Origin: JBAVOR01 sp049692255
GTDB lineage: Bacteria; Babelota; Babeliae; Babelales; JACPOV01
Length of the DNA stretch: 64,000 nucleotides
Assembly: GCA_049692255.1 (NCBI GenBank)
Contig: JBAVOR010000022.1
Location: 1-64,000 of the forward strand
Reading direction: 5' to 3'
Part shown: piece after piece, positions 1 through 8,413 of the stretch
Layout: each line of letters opens with the position of its first letter
Position numbering within the stretch: position 1 is the first letter of the stretch
The notes under the pieces: model-generated
The model's database searches: none
Told to the model about the DNA's origin: nothing
What the model saw: only the letters and a program-made list of their open reading frames with translations
Program-made: the position numbers and the translations under genes

Positions 1-859
1 GCTTCATACCGAGCGAGATCTTTTCATGATCTTTATCAAATGAAAGCACTTTAACCGTGATCTTTTCACCGATTTTTAATAGTTCGCTTGGATGAGCAAT
101 ACGACCCCAGGTCATGTCGGTAATGTGCAACAGTCCATCTACGCCACCGATATCGATAAATGCACCGTAATTGGTGATATTTTTAACAATACCTTGGATA
201 ACTTGCCCTTCTTGCAATCCATCCAACACCTTTTTACGGGATTCAGAACGCAATTCGTGCAAGTATTTGCGGCGAGAGATAATAACGTTACCGCGTTTTT
301 GATTTACTTTAATAATGTAAGCAGTAACGGTTTGACCAACAAATTGATCGAAGTCGTTTACGCGTTGCAGGTCGACTTGTGAACCAGGCAAGAATGCGGG
401 TACACCAATGTCAACGCTTAAGCCGCCTTTAACTTTGTGAATAACCACGCCTTCAACTGGCTTACCTTGTTCAAACAACTGCATGATAGTATTCCATGCA
501 CGGGCAGCTTTTGCTTTTTCATAGGAAACGCTCAACTGACCATCAACGTTTTCTAGTTCTTCCAGCAATACTTCGATGGAAGAACCAATAACTAATTTTT
601 TATGTTCGTGCTCAGGAAATTCATACGCCGGAACTAGGCCATATGATTTAAAGCCAATATCAACAAGCACCCCATCTGACGAAACATCAATAATTTTGCC
701 ATCAAGGATTTTACCTTGTTGTAATGAAGCAAACGTTTCATCATAAAGGGCAGCAACTGCCTCAAGCTCTTCGGGATTAAGTAATACGTCCTCATCGAAT
801 GCCAATGCATCTTGATTGACATGGGCAAACTGATCGGGACGAATAACGGTTTTTGACAT
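1..859 (-). CDS. rpsA: 30S ribosomal protein S1, N-terminal part (runs off window)
   Basis: Ribosomal protein S1 binds mRNA on the 30S subunit and helps initiation. Reading the minus strand from the ATG at 859 gives an open frame of about 286 codons that is still open at base 1, so the C-terminus is outside the window. Three S1 (OB-fold) repeats are visible. They begin near the words GKILDGKIIDVSSDGVLVD, GKPVEGVVIHKVKGGLSVD and GQVIQGIVKNITNYGAFID, and the third continues with GGVDGLLHITDMTWGRI. The start is supported by an AGGAG ribosome-binding site seven to eight bases upstream. The gene stands alone at this end and has its own promoter at 931-959. The identification is firm; only the number of remaining S1 repeats is unknown. 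Confidence 0.93.
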   Translation of the reverse strand, partial: MSKTVIRPDQFAHVNQDALAFDEDVLLNPEELEAVAALYDETFASLQQGKILDGKIIDVSSDGVLVDIGFKSYGLVPAYEFPEHEHKKLVIGSSIEVLLEELENVDGQLSVSYEKAKAARAWNTIMQLFEQGKPVEGVVIHKVKGGLSVDIGVPAFLPGSQVDLQRVNDFDQFVGQTVTAYIIKVNQKRGNVIISRRKYLHELRSESRKKVLDGLQEGQVIQGIVKNITNYGAFIDIGGVDGLLHITDMTWGRIAHPSELLKIGEKITVKVLSFDKDHEKISLGMK

Positions 860-930
860 AAAGAGAAGCTCCTAAAACGCTTCTTGCTGGAAGGGTTAGA
901 GTGTTATACATATACTAATACACAGCAGCT

Positions 931-959
931 ATCCTAACACATATCTCTTTAGTTGACAA
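931..959 (-). promoter_or_regulatory. Promoter for rpsA
   Basis: On the minus strand, TTGTCA (954-959) and TAGGAT (931-936) are separated by 17 bases, a good sigma-70-type arrangement. It lies about 70 bases upstream of the S1 start codon. Confidence 0.55.
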
Positions 960-1068
960 ATAGGACTGAGCCAGGGAGTAGGCAAGAGCCCGAAGGCATA
1001 AAGCAAATTGACAAGGAGAATTATTTAAAGTTTCAAATAGAAATGTTTATTGAAAAAAAGGAGTCTAT

Positions 1069-1158
1069 ATGATCAAAATTGACAAAAATTCACCTTTGCC
1101 TATACTAAAAAAGAATGGGCGCAGAGTACTGGCTGCGTATAAATGGAGGATTTTATGA
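1069..1158 (+). other. Possible 29-codon leader ORF overlapping the HAD start (ATGA)
   Basis: An ATG at 1069 follows an AAGGAG ribosome-binding site and opens a 29-codon basic peptide (begins MIKIDKNSPLP, ends KWRIL). Its TGA overlaps the ATG of the next gene as ATGA. However, a strong promoter-like pair lies inside it (1079-1106). If that promoter is the real one, the transcript would start after this ORF's start codon and the ORF would not be translated. The two readings compete, so this is listed as a possibility only. Confidence 0.25.
1079..1106 (+). promoter_or_regulatory. Promoter for the HAD-GH1-GH1 operon
   Basis: TTGACA (1079-1084) and TATACT (1101-1106) with a 16-base spacer are close to the sigma-70 consensus. 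Transcription would begin near 1113, about 40 bases before the ATG at 1155. Confidence 0.6.
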
Positions 1159-2015
1159 ACATTTCTCTTTCAAAAAAATTATTTTTTTCACTTGCGCTGG
1201 CAATAAATACGCTATTATTTGGCGTAGAAATGCCACTGCCGCAATTCTGCCCAGCGACTAACAAAACAATAGAAATCGCTTACGATTTTCACGGGGTCAT
1301 TGCCAGCATGAATATAAGCAGGGCAGCGAAACAAGCGTGGGCGGTGCTCAGAAATGCAAATAATAAAGCAGAACTGGCGTACTATTTAGTCCCTATAGTC
1401 TATTGGGGATGCCAGCCTAAACTGGCAGACTGGAACATTGCGCGTACGCTAGGCATGAAAAGCTGGGTACGAGAAAACTCCTCTCCCGGGGAAATAATTG
1501 GGGCACTCTGTAAAGCCTATCCATGCCTTAATCCTCATTATGATGAGGCAATGGCGATAGCAAATTCTCATACTCCGATTCAAGGTACAGTCACCGCATT
1601 GCAATGCCTTAAAAGCGCTGGTTACAATATTACCCTTGCTTCAAATCTTGACACGGAATCTGCTCAAATGATGGCACAAAAACATCCCGCATTGTTTGCA
1701 TTATTTATCGACAAGCTCTTACCATGGCGTACTACACAAGACGTGTACATTGCTAAACCAAATACCGATTATTTCGTGCGTTTAGCACAACAAAGAAAAG
1801 CAGATAATCCAGAATTAGAAACCATTGTGTTTGTTGATGATAGTGAAAGTAATGTTAAAGCCGCACTTAAAACAAATGAACTGTTGCGGGAAATGAACTT
1901 AGGCGTTGCATTCCAGGTCATCCATTTTAAAAATCCTGAACAGGCGGCTATCGATATGCAAGCAATTCTGACCCATCTACAAAAGCGTACGGTAACGGAG
2001 GAAACTCATGTATAA
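1155..2015 (+). CDS. Exported HAD-like phosphatase family protein
   Basis: This 286-residue protein starts with a signal peptide (MNISLSKK, then a hydrophobic run to about residue 24). I chose the ATG at 1155 over one at 1143 because GGAGG at 1145-1149 is well placed for it. The body has HAD-superfamily landmarks in order: IAYDFHGVIA (residues 41-50, motif I), a Ser in LASNLD (motif II), a Lys-Pro after VYIA (motif III) and FVDDSESNV (motif IV). Motif I is unusual: the second Asp of the DxD pair is His, so the usual acid/base is missing and phosphatase activity is uncertain. It overlaps the following glycosidase gene by eight bases (ATGTATAA), which implies translational coupling. The substrate is unknown. 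Confidence 0.7.
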   Translation: MNISLSKKLFFSLALAINTLLFGVEMPLPQFCPATNKTIEIAYDFHGVIASMNISRAAKQAWAVLRNANNKAELAYYLVPIVYWGCQPKLADWNIARTLGMKSWVRENSSPGEIIGALCKAYPCLNPHYDEAMAIANSHTPIQGTVTALQCLKSAGYNITLASNLDTESAQMMAQKHPALFALFIDKLLPWRTTQDVYIAKPNTDYFVRLAQQRKADNPELETIVFVDDSESNVKAALKTNELLREMNLGVAFQVIHFKNPEQAAIDMQAILTHLQKRTVTEETHV

Positions 2016-3504
2016 AAAATTACTATTATTTACTGCACTTTTTTCACTCAGCTGTGCTGGCGGAAAAAAGAAACCTCTGATTATAGTGGCCGGCCGCCAA
2101 ACTCCTACTGCTATCTGGAACAATCATGAGCTCCGATTTGATTGGAACACTATTAATTTGTCTGATACTAATTTTTGGCAAAATCTTGTTAAAAAAATGC
2201 CAGCAGGCATGTGTATCGGTACTGCCACTTCCGCACAACAAATTGAAGGGGCACGTACACACAACGGGTTTGCAACAAGTAATTGGACAGAGAGCGTAAA
2301 ATGGGGCAGCTATTATAGAAAACACATTGGCCCAGACCACTGGAACAACTATGAAGCTGATGCAAAACTGCACACGGCCATTGGCGCTAATGCACATCGC
2401 ATGTCGATTGCCTGGGAAAAAATTCAGCCCAACGGCCCCAATTCATTCGATCAAGCAGCAATGAATCATTATATTGCCGATATCAAAGCACAAAAAGCTG
2501 CTGGTATTGCGGTATGGATATGTTTATTTCACTTTACTGAGCCGGTATGGTTTACTGAAGCTGGCGGCTTTTTAAACGCAGATAACATACAACACTTTGT
2601 ACGCTTTGGTGATTATGTGATGCAACAATTAGACGGCTTAGTAACGCACTGGGCATCTTTTAATGAGCCAGTTGCCTATGCGTGCGAAACCTATTTAACG
2701 GGCAAATTTCCGCCCCATTATGAATCAGGGCTATGGAACTCGTGCGTATGGCTATGGGATCGCGTCGTTGGATTTAGAAATGCAGGCATTGCAACGCGTA
2801 ATATGATGCATGCACATGCTGCGTTATATGAATGCGCTAAAGCAATTAATCAACATAATCAGTTCGGTTTAATTCATGTATTTACCCCATTAGAACCGTA
2901 CAACAGCAACAGCTCAGTAGAACAGTTTATAGCTGCGCGCATGAGCCATATGATTAATGAATCGATACTCGATATCTTTAAAACAGGCCATTTTAATTGG
3001 CTGGGCATAGTCAAAGAATGCATGACAAAACAACAGCACACGCTTGATTGGATTGGGGTTAACTATTACACCCATGAATATATTCGCATAGCACCGTTCA
3101 GTTTTATTTTTGGGCAAGTGAAGGCCAAAAAAGGTGAGCCTACTACTGACGCTCTCAAAGCGATTTATGCAGAAGGTCTATACCGTGCCATCGCCTTAGC
3201 GTCAACGGTTAATAAACCAATGTATGTTACCGAAATTGGCGTTCCCGTGGGACCTAAAACGGACCGTAACGAATGGTTTAAAAAACATATATATGCCATC
3301 GCAAAAGCATATGAGGATGGCTATCCGGTGAAAGGAATATTTTTCTGGACGTTGATGGATAGTTTAGGCTGGAAAGAAAGAAAAGAATCGAAATATGGAC
3401 TCTTTGCTGTTGATTTTAATGGTAATTCATACGCGCGCGATTTGCGCTATGATAGTAAGCCATTAGTAGAAGAGTTTATAAAACCGTATATGAAAAAAAT
3501 TTAG
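2008..3504 (+). CDS. Exported glycoside hydrolase family 1 (beta-glycosidase-like), copy 1
   Basis: A 498-residue GH1 protein, the usual full length for this TIM-barrel family of retaining beta-glycosidases. A short hydrophobic N-terminus (KKLLLFTALFSLSCAGG) looks like a signal peptide. The Cys is not in a clean lipobox, so lipoprotein status is doubtful. The N-terminal GH1 signature appears as GTATSAQQIEGA. The acid/base Glu is at about 220 in ASFNEP and the nucleophile Glu at about 409 in YVTEIG. The Asn that normally follows the nucleophile (TENG) is Ile here. The end of the barrel, FFWTLMDSLGW and GLFAVDF, is well kept. The gene follows the HAD-like gene with an overlap and precedes a second GH1 gene by 24 bases. 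GH1 enzymes are normally cytosolic in bacteria, so export is notable. Sugar specificity cannot be read from the sequence. Confidence 0.88.
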   Translation: MYKKLLLFTALFSLSCAGGKKKPLIIVAGRQTPTAIWNNHELRFDWNTINLSDTNFWQNLVKKMPAGMCIGTATSAQQIEGARTHNGFATSNWTESVKWGSYYRKHIGPDHWNNYEADAKLHTAIGANAHRMSIAWEKIQPNGPNSFDQAAMNHYIADIKAQKAAGIAVWICLFHFTEPVWFTEAGGFLNADNIQHFVRFGDYVMQQLDGLVTHWASFNEPVAYACETYLTGKFPPHYESGLWNSCVWLWDRVVGFRNAGIATRNMMHAHAALYECAKAINQHNQFGLIHVFTPLEPYNSNSSVEQFIAARMSHMINESILDIFKTGHFNWLGIVKECMTKQQHTLDWIGVNYYTHEYIRIAPFSFIFGQVKAKKGEPTTDALKAIYAEGLYRAIALASTVNKPMYVTEIGVPVGPKTDRNEWFKKHIYAIAKAYEDGYPVKGIFFWTLMDSLGWKERKESKYGLFAVDFNGNSYARDLRYDSKPLVEEFIKPYMKKI

Positions 3505-3528
3505 TACTTAACACGTGAGGTTAAAAAC

Positions 3529-4995
3529 ATGACATTTGATGTACGTATACTATCACTACTTACTTGCTTGAGCGTGGCCCAATTCTCTGCCACCGCACTC
3601 TGCGCACCCAAAAAAAATACTATTACTGTTGCCATTCGCACACAAAAACTGCAAGGGACGAACCCGCACTTTTGGTCTCTGTTGGCACAGTTTCCATTCC
3701 GCCCCGATTTTAAATGGGGGGTGGGCACTTCTGATTTCCAGCTGTCTGGCTCTCAAAGTGTAGCGGGCAGAACGTGCCGCAATAGTTGGGCGATGGCAGA
3801 TTTACCCCAACCGGGCAATTCAACGGGCCACTGGACACAGTACAAAGAAGATATCCAGTTAATGAAACACGCAGGGCTTACTGCACACCGTTTTTCTATT
3901 GAATGGAGCAAAGTAAACCCAGCACCAGGGGTGTTCGACCAAGATGTTATGAACTATTACGTTGCTTATATCCATGAAATGATAGCACAGGGTATCGAAC
4001 CGATTCCTTGCATGTTCCACCACGCATGGCCTGAATGGCTTGAAAAAATGGGTGGTTTTGAAAATCCTAAGAGTGTTGAATATTTTAAACAGTACGTAAC
4101 CTTTGTATTTAAAAACACGATCCATATCCCACAGCTACGCATGTGGATGAGTTTTAATGAACCGGTTGGCTATGCAATGGAAGGGTGGATTCGTGGCCAT
4201 TACCCCCCATTCAAGAAAAATCAATTTAAATTATGCGGCAAAGCAGTACTGCATATGTTGCGCTCACACGTAGAGATGTATCATGTGGCACACAGCATGC
4301 GCGCTGATGCGCAAGTTGGCTTCCCTCATATCTTCCAGCCACTTGATTCGTACCATTGGTTTAATCCATTTGTCAGCGGCATTTGCAGTCAAATGAACTA
4401 TTTATTACATGATGTTGCATTAAACTATTTTAAAACGGGTAAATTTGATTGGAACTATACGTTAGGCTCTGTTAAAGCGCATGATGAACAGGCAAAAGGA
4501 GCACTCGATTATATTGGCATTAACTATTACACACATACAACACTTAAATTTTCTTTACCATTTGCTATCGGCCCGCAATACAAATCGGACGAAAAAATGA
4601 TGGGGCACAAAGCATTACACCCGCAAGGGCTCATGAATGCTATAAAAAAATGTGCAAAATTAGGCATTCCTATGTACATTACCGAAAATGGCATCAGCGA
4701 CCCAGACGATATATTTAAAGATGAATATATGCGAGAGCATTTAGCAATCATCGTGCAGGCGCTTCGCCAAGGGTACGATATTCGTGGTTATTTCTGGTGG
4801 ACCTTTATGGACTGCTTTGAATGGTCACGCAATGCCAAAGATTCTGCGCACCCTGGCAGAAACCGCGCCACAAAACCGGTGTTTAGCAAAATGGGATTGT
4901 ACGAAGTAGACTTTACCACTAAAGCCCGTACCTTGCGGCCAAATACGCGCAACTTTGTGCAGTTTTTACATGCAACAGCAGAGAAACGGCACTAG
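3529..4995 (+). CDS. Exported glycoside hydrolase family 1 (beta-glycosidase-like), copy 2
   Basis: This 488-residue GH1 paralogue follows copy 1 in the same operon. A signal peptide spans about residues 1-25 (LLTCLSVAQFSATALCA). Both catalytic glutamates are present in canonical surroundings: MSFNEPVG (Glu at about 211) and YITENGISD (Glu at about 386). The barrel end reads FWWTFMDCFEW followed by GLYEVDF. The N-terminal signature is altered (GVGTSDFQLSG), so the Gln and His contacts of the glycone site may differ from those of copy 1. The two proteins share the order of all motifs but differ in many positions, which looks like an old duplication with functional divergence. The gene ends one base before the convergent gene at 4997, leaving no room for a dedicated terminator. 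Confidence 0.9.
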   Translation: MTFDVRILSLLTCLSVAQFSATALCAPKKNTITVAIRTQKLQGTNPHFWSLLAQFPFRPDFKWGVGTSDFQLSGSQSVAGRTCRNSWAMADLPQPGNSTGHWTQYKEDIQLMKHAGLTAHRFSIEWSKVNPAPGVFDQDVMNYYVAYIHEMIAQGIEPIPCMFHHAWPEWLEKMGGFENPKSVEYFKQYVTFVFKNTIHIPQLRMWMSFNEPVGYAMEGWIRGHYPPFKKNQFKLCGKAVLHMLRSHVEMYHVAHSMRADAQVGFPHIFQPLDSYHWFNPFVSGICSQMNYLLHDVALNYFKTGKFDWNYTLGSVKAHDEQAKGALDYIGINYYTHTTLKFSLPFAIGPQYKSDEKMMGHKALHPQGLMNAIKKCAKLGIPMYITENGISDPDDIFKDEYMREHLAIIVQALRQGYDIRGYFWWTFMDCFEWSRNAKDSAHPGRNRATKPVFSKMGLYEVDFTTKARTLRPNTRNFVQFLHATAEKRH

Positions 4996-4996
4996 A

Positions 4997-5746
4997 TTAT
5001 TTTTCTGCACGAAAATCAGCCCTATTGCCCATCGCGACATCCAGGTCAATTATTGACTGTTCTATTGGCTCTTTAATGGCAATATTAATGTTAAGATAGT
5101 AGTCCTGCTGCTCGTTTTTTATATCCGCATCAGTACTTATATATTCTTCTGCTTCACTGCCTCCTAATTCGGGATCTGTAAGAAAAGTGGAAAATTCTAT
5201 AGCAGCGGGCGTTGCCGACGCAAAGACATGCAGCCAGGAAAACTCATTTTTGTCATAGTTATACAAAGCAAGCTCCTCTGGTGCTTTATATTGAAATACA
5301 TTGCCATAAGGGCTAGAGACTGGTTGAAATTCCATATACAAGCTCACATACAACGATTTACCAGCTAGCAAGAAGTCATGATGTTTGATTCCTTGGTTTA
5401 ACAAGAACTTTGTCCATTGTTTTCCTGTCTTCAACTGTCCTAGTTTGTACTCTTTATCAAAATTAGTAAAAAAGTGCGAGTCTGATTCATCAATAGAGAA
5501 TACAATAAAACGATCTTGAGTATTATTTTGAATTGCTCCTATTTTTGCATGAATATGATGTCGCAATTTTCTTGCTAAAGATACATTCTCAACAGCGGTA
5601 GTGCCCCGCATTCTCATTTCTTGTACTTGGCCTGCTTGAGTACGTCGATTAATAGAAGAGACTCTTCTTTGACTGCTTAAAATCTGCTCAACCTCTAACA
5701 ACATTACTCCTAACCCCAATAAAAAAGCTACTTTACGCAAATTCAT
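4997..5746 (-). CDS. Hypothetical secreted protein, 249 aa
   Basis: I do not recognise a family. The gene has an AAGGAG ribosome-binding site ahead of its ATG. The N-terminus (MNLRKVAFLLGLGVMLLEV) is a positively charged stretch and a hydrophobic run, consistent with a signal peptide or a single membrane anchor. The following region (residues 22-70) is rich in Arg, and the rest is a mixed alpha/beta-looking sequence without cysteines or repeats. The last third is acidic (SEAEEYISTDADIKNEQQ) before a segment with alternating hydrophobics. It is convergent with the GH1 operon and divergent from the gene at 5934, so it is probably transcribed alone from the AT-rich spacer at 5747-5863. Confidence 0.6.
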   Translation of the reverse strand: MNLRKVAFLLGLGVMLLEVEQILSSQRRVSSINRRTQAGQVQEMRMRGTTAVENVSLARKLRHHIHAKIGAIQNNTQDRFIVFSIDESDSHFFTNFDKEYKLGQLKTGKQWTKFLLNQGIKHHDFLLAGKSLYVSLYMEFQPVSSPYGNVFQYKAPEELALYNYDKNEFSWLHVFASATPAAIEFSTFLTDPELGGSEAEEYISTDADIKNEQQDYYLNINIAIKEPIEQSIIDLDVAMGNRADFRAEK

Positions 5747-5863
5747 ACCGAATCTCCTTTTTAAATTAATATTACAATTATAGCTTACTTTATAAAAATA
5801 CCTTAAATCAATGGTTTACTGTTTTTATTTTATAGTAATTATAGAATACAGCTTTGCTTCCTT

Positions 5864-5892
5864 TTGCTTAACGGTACTGCATGTGGTATAAA
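5864..5892 (+). promoter_or_regulatory. Promoter for the gene at 5934
   Basis: TTGCTT (5864-5869) and TATAAA (5887-5892) are separated by 17 bases. The start codon follows about 40 bases later, behind an AGGAGG site. Confidence 0.5.
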
Positions 5893-5933
5893 CTAAGCCT
5901 CAGATACCGCCCAATTTAAGTAGGAGGCTTTTT

Positions 5934-6461
5934 ATGAAAATAACAAGCACACGCATCGCATTTTTTTGTCTACTCACAGCAGGATTATATGCGAAAGAAA
6001 TATCAGCACAGTCTGACTATCAACAGATTAAGGACTTTATGCGCGCAGTTAATACAGGAATGCTTGGCACTTTTTACACGGACGCAATGAAAGAATCCAT
6101 TAATCGTTTACACCCAAATTGCGCACAAGCATTACTTGCTGACGCAATAAAAGAAAAAAATAGTTTAAAGAACACAATAGCCGCTGATAATTTCAAACAA
6201 GATTGTTTAGACGTAGCCGGCGTGTCGGTAGTAACAGCTGGCGCAGGTATAACGTTATTTGGCGTAATTCCTTCTATATATCCTGACAATAATCACCTAG
6301 CAACAGCATTGGCAAGCGCCTTGATTAGCATGACCATAGGCATAATAGGCGCACTGTTTCTAGAAAAACACGATCAACTAGTACATGAGATCTCTGCAAA
6401 TCAAGAAAGACTTAAGTTTTATGTGGCTTTGGAAGAAAAATTGCAACAACATAATTCATAA
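5934..6461 (+). CDS. Hypothetical membrane protein with signal peptide, 175 aa
   Basis: No family was recognised. An AGGAGG ribosome-binding site precedes the ATG. The N-terminus (MKITSTRIAFFCLLTAGLYA) is a typical signal peptide. Residues about 25-80 look helical and soluble. They are followed by two membrane segments separated by a short loop (VSVVTAGAGITLFGVIP and ALISMTIGIIGALFL, about residues 88-142) and a short charged helix at the C-terminus. The gene at 60197 has the same plan: signal peptide, helical region, paired membrane segments, charged tail. The two may belong to one lineage-specific family, but I see no firm sequence identity. It appears to be monocistronic. Confidence 0.6.
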   Translation: MKITSTRIAFFCLLTAGLYAKEISAQSDYQQIKDFMRAVNTGMLGTFYTDAMKESINRLHPNCAQALLADAIKEKNSLKNTIAADNFKQDCLDVAGVSVVTAGAGITLFGVIPSIYPDNNHLATALASALISMTIGIIGALFLEKHDQLVHEISANQERLKFYVALEEKLQQHNS

Positions 6462-6486
6462 ATAGTTCTCAAATTACTGCACACTC

Positions 6487-6516
6487 TTGCATATTTTTTT
6501 TGATACTCAATATAGT
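6487..6516 (+). promoter_or_regulatory. Promoter for the gene at 6571
   Basis: TTGCAT (6487-6492) and TATAGT (6511-6516) have an 18-base spacer. A nine-base inverted repeat (AATAGTTCT at 6461-6469, AGAACTATT at 6522-6530) brackets it. This could be an operator or a weak terminator of the preceding gene. Confidence 0.45.
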
Positions 6517-6570
6517 AAGTAAGAACTATTATCTCATGAATATTAATGATTTTTATGCAAGGAGTCGTTT

Positions 6571-7746
6571 ATGCGTAAGTTACTGGTTGCATGCTTCTAT
6601 TTTTTATATGTAACAATGGGCATACATGCACAGAATTACGAAGCGGAGATGCTCATTACTATATCTCCTATTGCCCCTCAATTTGAATATACGCCTGAAG
6701 AGAAAGAAAAAAATAAATCACTTTTTAAAATACATGAATACATACAATTAGTGCCTCTAACGCCAGCAGGTAAAGATAAATCGAAAAAAATAACTCTCGA
6801 TATACCTTCGAATGACATGGCATTCACCGAACAAAGCACCCGATATCACGTGAAAACATGGTTAATACATCGTTATCAAGCTTTAACGCAATGGAGTAAA
6901 GAAAAAGGGTATACCATAACTTCCCTAACAATAGAAGTAAAGGGTGATGCATTTAAAATACTACCTGGGCGTCGCTTCGGAGACTCATTCAAAGAATCTA
7001 GAGAACTTATTAAATTAAATGAACAGCAGCTCAATGATACATTTTTTGCTATTGCTAGCGATATATTTGATTTTATAAAAGAATTTGGTGCATTTATTCA
7101 ACAGGCCACGCAACCAGTTAAAGATGGTAACTACGAGGCGCACTTTTTTATAGAAATACCCCAACCAGCAGATCAGATCACTATGCAGATCGCAATAAAC
7201 CCGAGCATGCTGAGTGCCTATGAACAAACGAATTTAGAACAAATCAGTAGATACGGCGAAACATTGAATGAAGTTATTATACCACGCGATCAGCTGCAAC
7301 CGCTTGTAGTGACCAACGCAACGGCGAGAGAGGTAGAAAAATGGCTCATGCAATGCGCTGCTCAATTTCAGAAATGGCGAGCAAACAACCCGCTTAAACA
7401 TATTATTGCGCTCTATTTTGAAGGGAAATACCACGGGTCCTATTTAAAAACCGCTGGTTATTATAGCCATACCCCTGCTCCACGCACCTATATCGCAATT
7501 CCTTCGTTTGCAAGTGGTATGCATATAGCCCCGAGTTTTGTAATGCCAGACATAACCGCTCAGTTGCATGCATACGCACAAAACCTGTTAATTTACATTA
7601 AAAAGTTACAGACTGGTATGTATAGCGGCCCAAGCCCATTTGGTGAAGAACCAGAAGAGCCATCTTTATCATCCAACACAGTAACCCAAGCATTAATTGA
7701 GCTACAAGGTTCATTGCAAGCCTTGGCACAGAAACTAAGCGCTTAA
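6571..7746 (+). CDS. Hypothetical secreted protein with internal duplication, 391 aa
   Basis: I do not recognise this protein. It has an AAGGAG ribosome-binding site and a signal peptide (MRKLLVACFYFLYVTMGIHA). The remainder seems to be two copies of one module. The first (residues about 24-180) includes HVKTWLIHRYQALTQWSKEKG, then TSLTIEVKGDAF and a C-terminal helix. The second (about 190-355) includes EVEKWLMQCAAQFQKW, then IIALYFEGKYHGSY and another helix. Each module looks like strand, helix, strand, helix. The last 35 residues are a low-complexity Glu/Pro/Ser linker and a short helix. There are no catalytic-looking motifs and almost no cysteines. Periplasmic or exported location is inferred from the signal peptide only. 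Confidence 0.6.
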   Translation: MRKLLVACFYFLYVTMGIHAQNYEAEMLITISPIAPQFEYTPEEKEKNKSLFKIHEYIQLVPLTPAGKDKSKKITLDIPSNDMAFTEQSTRYHVKTWLIHRYQALTQWSKEKGYTITSLTIEVKGDAFKILPGRRFGDSFKESRELIKLNEQQLNDTFFAIASDIFDFIKEFGAFIQQATQPVKDGNYEAHFFIEIPQPADQITMQIAINPSMLSAYEQTNLEQISRYGETLNEVIIPRDQLQPLVVTNATAREVEKWLMQCAAQFQKWRANNPLKHIIALYFEGKYHGSYLKTAGYYSHTPAPRTYIAIPSFASGMHIAPSFVMPDITAQLHAYAQNLLIYIKKLQTGMYSGPSPFGEEPEEPSLSSNTVTQALIELQGSLQALAQKLSA

Positions 7747-7752
7747 AAAATA

Positions 7753-7778
7753 AAGCCCGGCTTTTTACGGCCGGGCTT
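7753..7778 (-). terminator. Rho-independent terminator of the toxin-antitoxin operon
   Basis: A nine-base perfect stem, AAGCCCGGC (7753-7761) with GCCGGGCTT (7770-7778), has an eight-base loop. The T-rich tract lies on the minus-strand side (TTTATTTTTT), so it terminates the leftward toxin-antitoxin transcript. It is nearly identical to the element at 8414-8439. Confidence 0.75.
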
Positions 7779-7792
7779 GACTTGAGTATCAA

Positions 7793-8059
7793 TTAGAAAA
7801 GATCGGCATGAGATCCAGTTCCCACTAAAACGATTTCTTCACTGGTCTTTTGATAGATAAGAAGCCAATCAGGTTCTATGTGGCATTCCCAACAATCTTG
7901 AAGATTGCCTTTTAGTTTATGGTTTCGATTTTTCAGTGGCAGATTTTTTTGCGCTATCAGCTGCGATACAATATCTGAGAGTTTTTGCAGGTCTTTACCT
8001 CGCTTTTCTATGCGCGCCAGATCCTTCGTAAATGATTTCTGATAAATAAGCGTAAGCAC
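7793..8059 (-). CDS. yafQ: YafQ-family mRNA interferase toxin
   Basis: This 88-residue RelE-superfamily toxin is of the YafQ branch, a ribosome-dependent mRNA endonuclease in Escherichia coli. The four residues used by YafQ are all present: His in NHKLKG, His and Asp in CHIEPDWLLIY, and His in the terminal GSHADLF. The length matches the family (about 90). The start codon is GTG at 8059, directly after the antitoxin TAA at 8060-8062 with no gap, so translation is coupled and the antitoxin comes first, as is usual for dinJ-yafQ. It ends just before the terminator at 7753-7778. The toxin appears intact. Confidence 0.88.
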   Translation of the reverse strand: MLTLIYQKSFTKDLARIEKRGKDLQKLSDIVSQLIAQKNLPLKNRNHKLKGNLQDCWECHIEPDWLLIYQKTSEEIVLVGTGSHADLF

Positions 8060-8320
8060 TTACAGTCCTAATTTTTTTGACAAAGCAAGCGATTCTACCT
8101 CAGATGCACGATTTTTTTTATTCGTAGCATCTTGAATGGCTTTGATAGTTTTCTTATTCGGTTGATGGTTACTCATCAGACATTCTTCAGTATTACTAAT
8201 CGCCTCTAAAATAATATCACGCATGCTTTTGCCCAGTAGCGCTGCCTGAGATTTAAGTTTTCGATGCATTGTTTTAGGTATATCAATTGTTATACGCGAC
8301 GACTCACTTTTGTTGTTCAT
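8060..8320 (-). CDS. Ribbon-helix-helix antitoxin partner of YafQ
   Basis: An 86-residue protein with an N-terminal ribbon-helix-helix DNA-binding fold: strand SRITIDIP, then helices from KTMHRKLKSQAALLGKS and MRDIILEAI. The C-terminal half is charged and probably wraps the toxin. The ATG at 8320 is chosen because AGAGGA lies seven bases upstream; an upstream in-frame start at 8338 has none. By position it is the antitoxin, and it should also repress its own operon together with the toxin, as antitoxins of this type generally do. It is more CopG/ParD-like in its N-terminus than classic DinJ, so I leave the symbol empty. Confidence 0.8.
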   Translation of the reverse strand: MNNKSESSRITIDIPKTMHRKLKSQAALLGKSMRDIILEAISNTEECLMSNHQPNKKTIKAIQDATNKKNRASEVESLALSKKLGL

Positions 8321-8413
8321 AATTTTCCTCTCTCGCATTAAATGATGATTGCTAACTCATAAATACATATTAGCATAAATATGCAAATAAAGAAATGATT
8401 GCCCGCAAAAATA

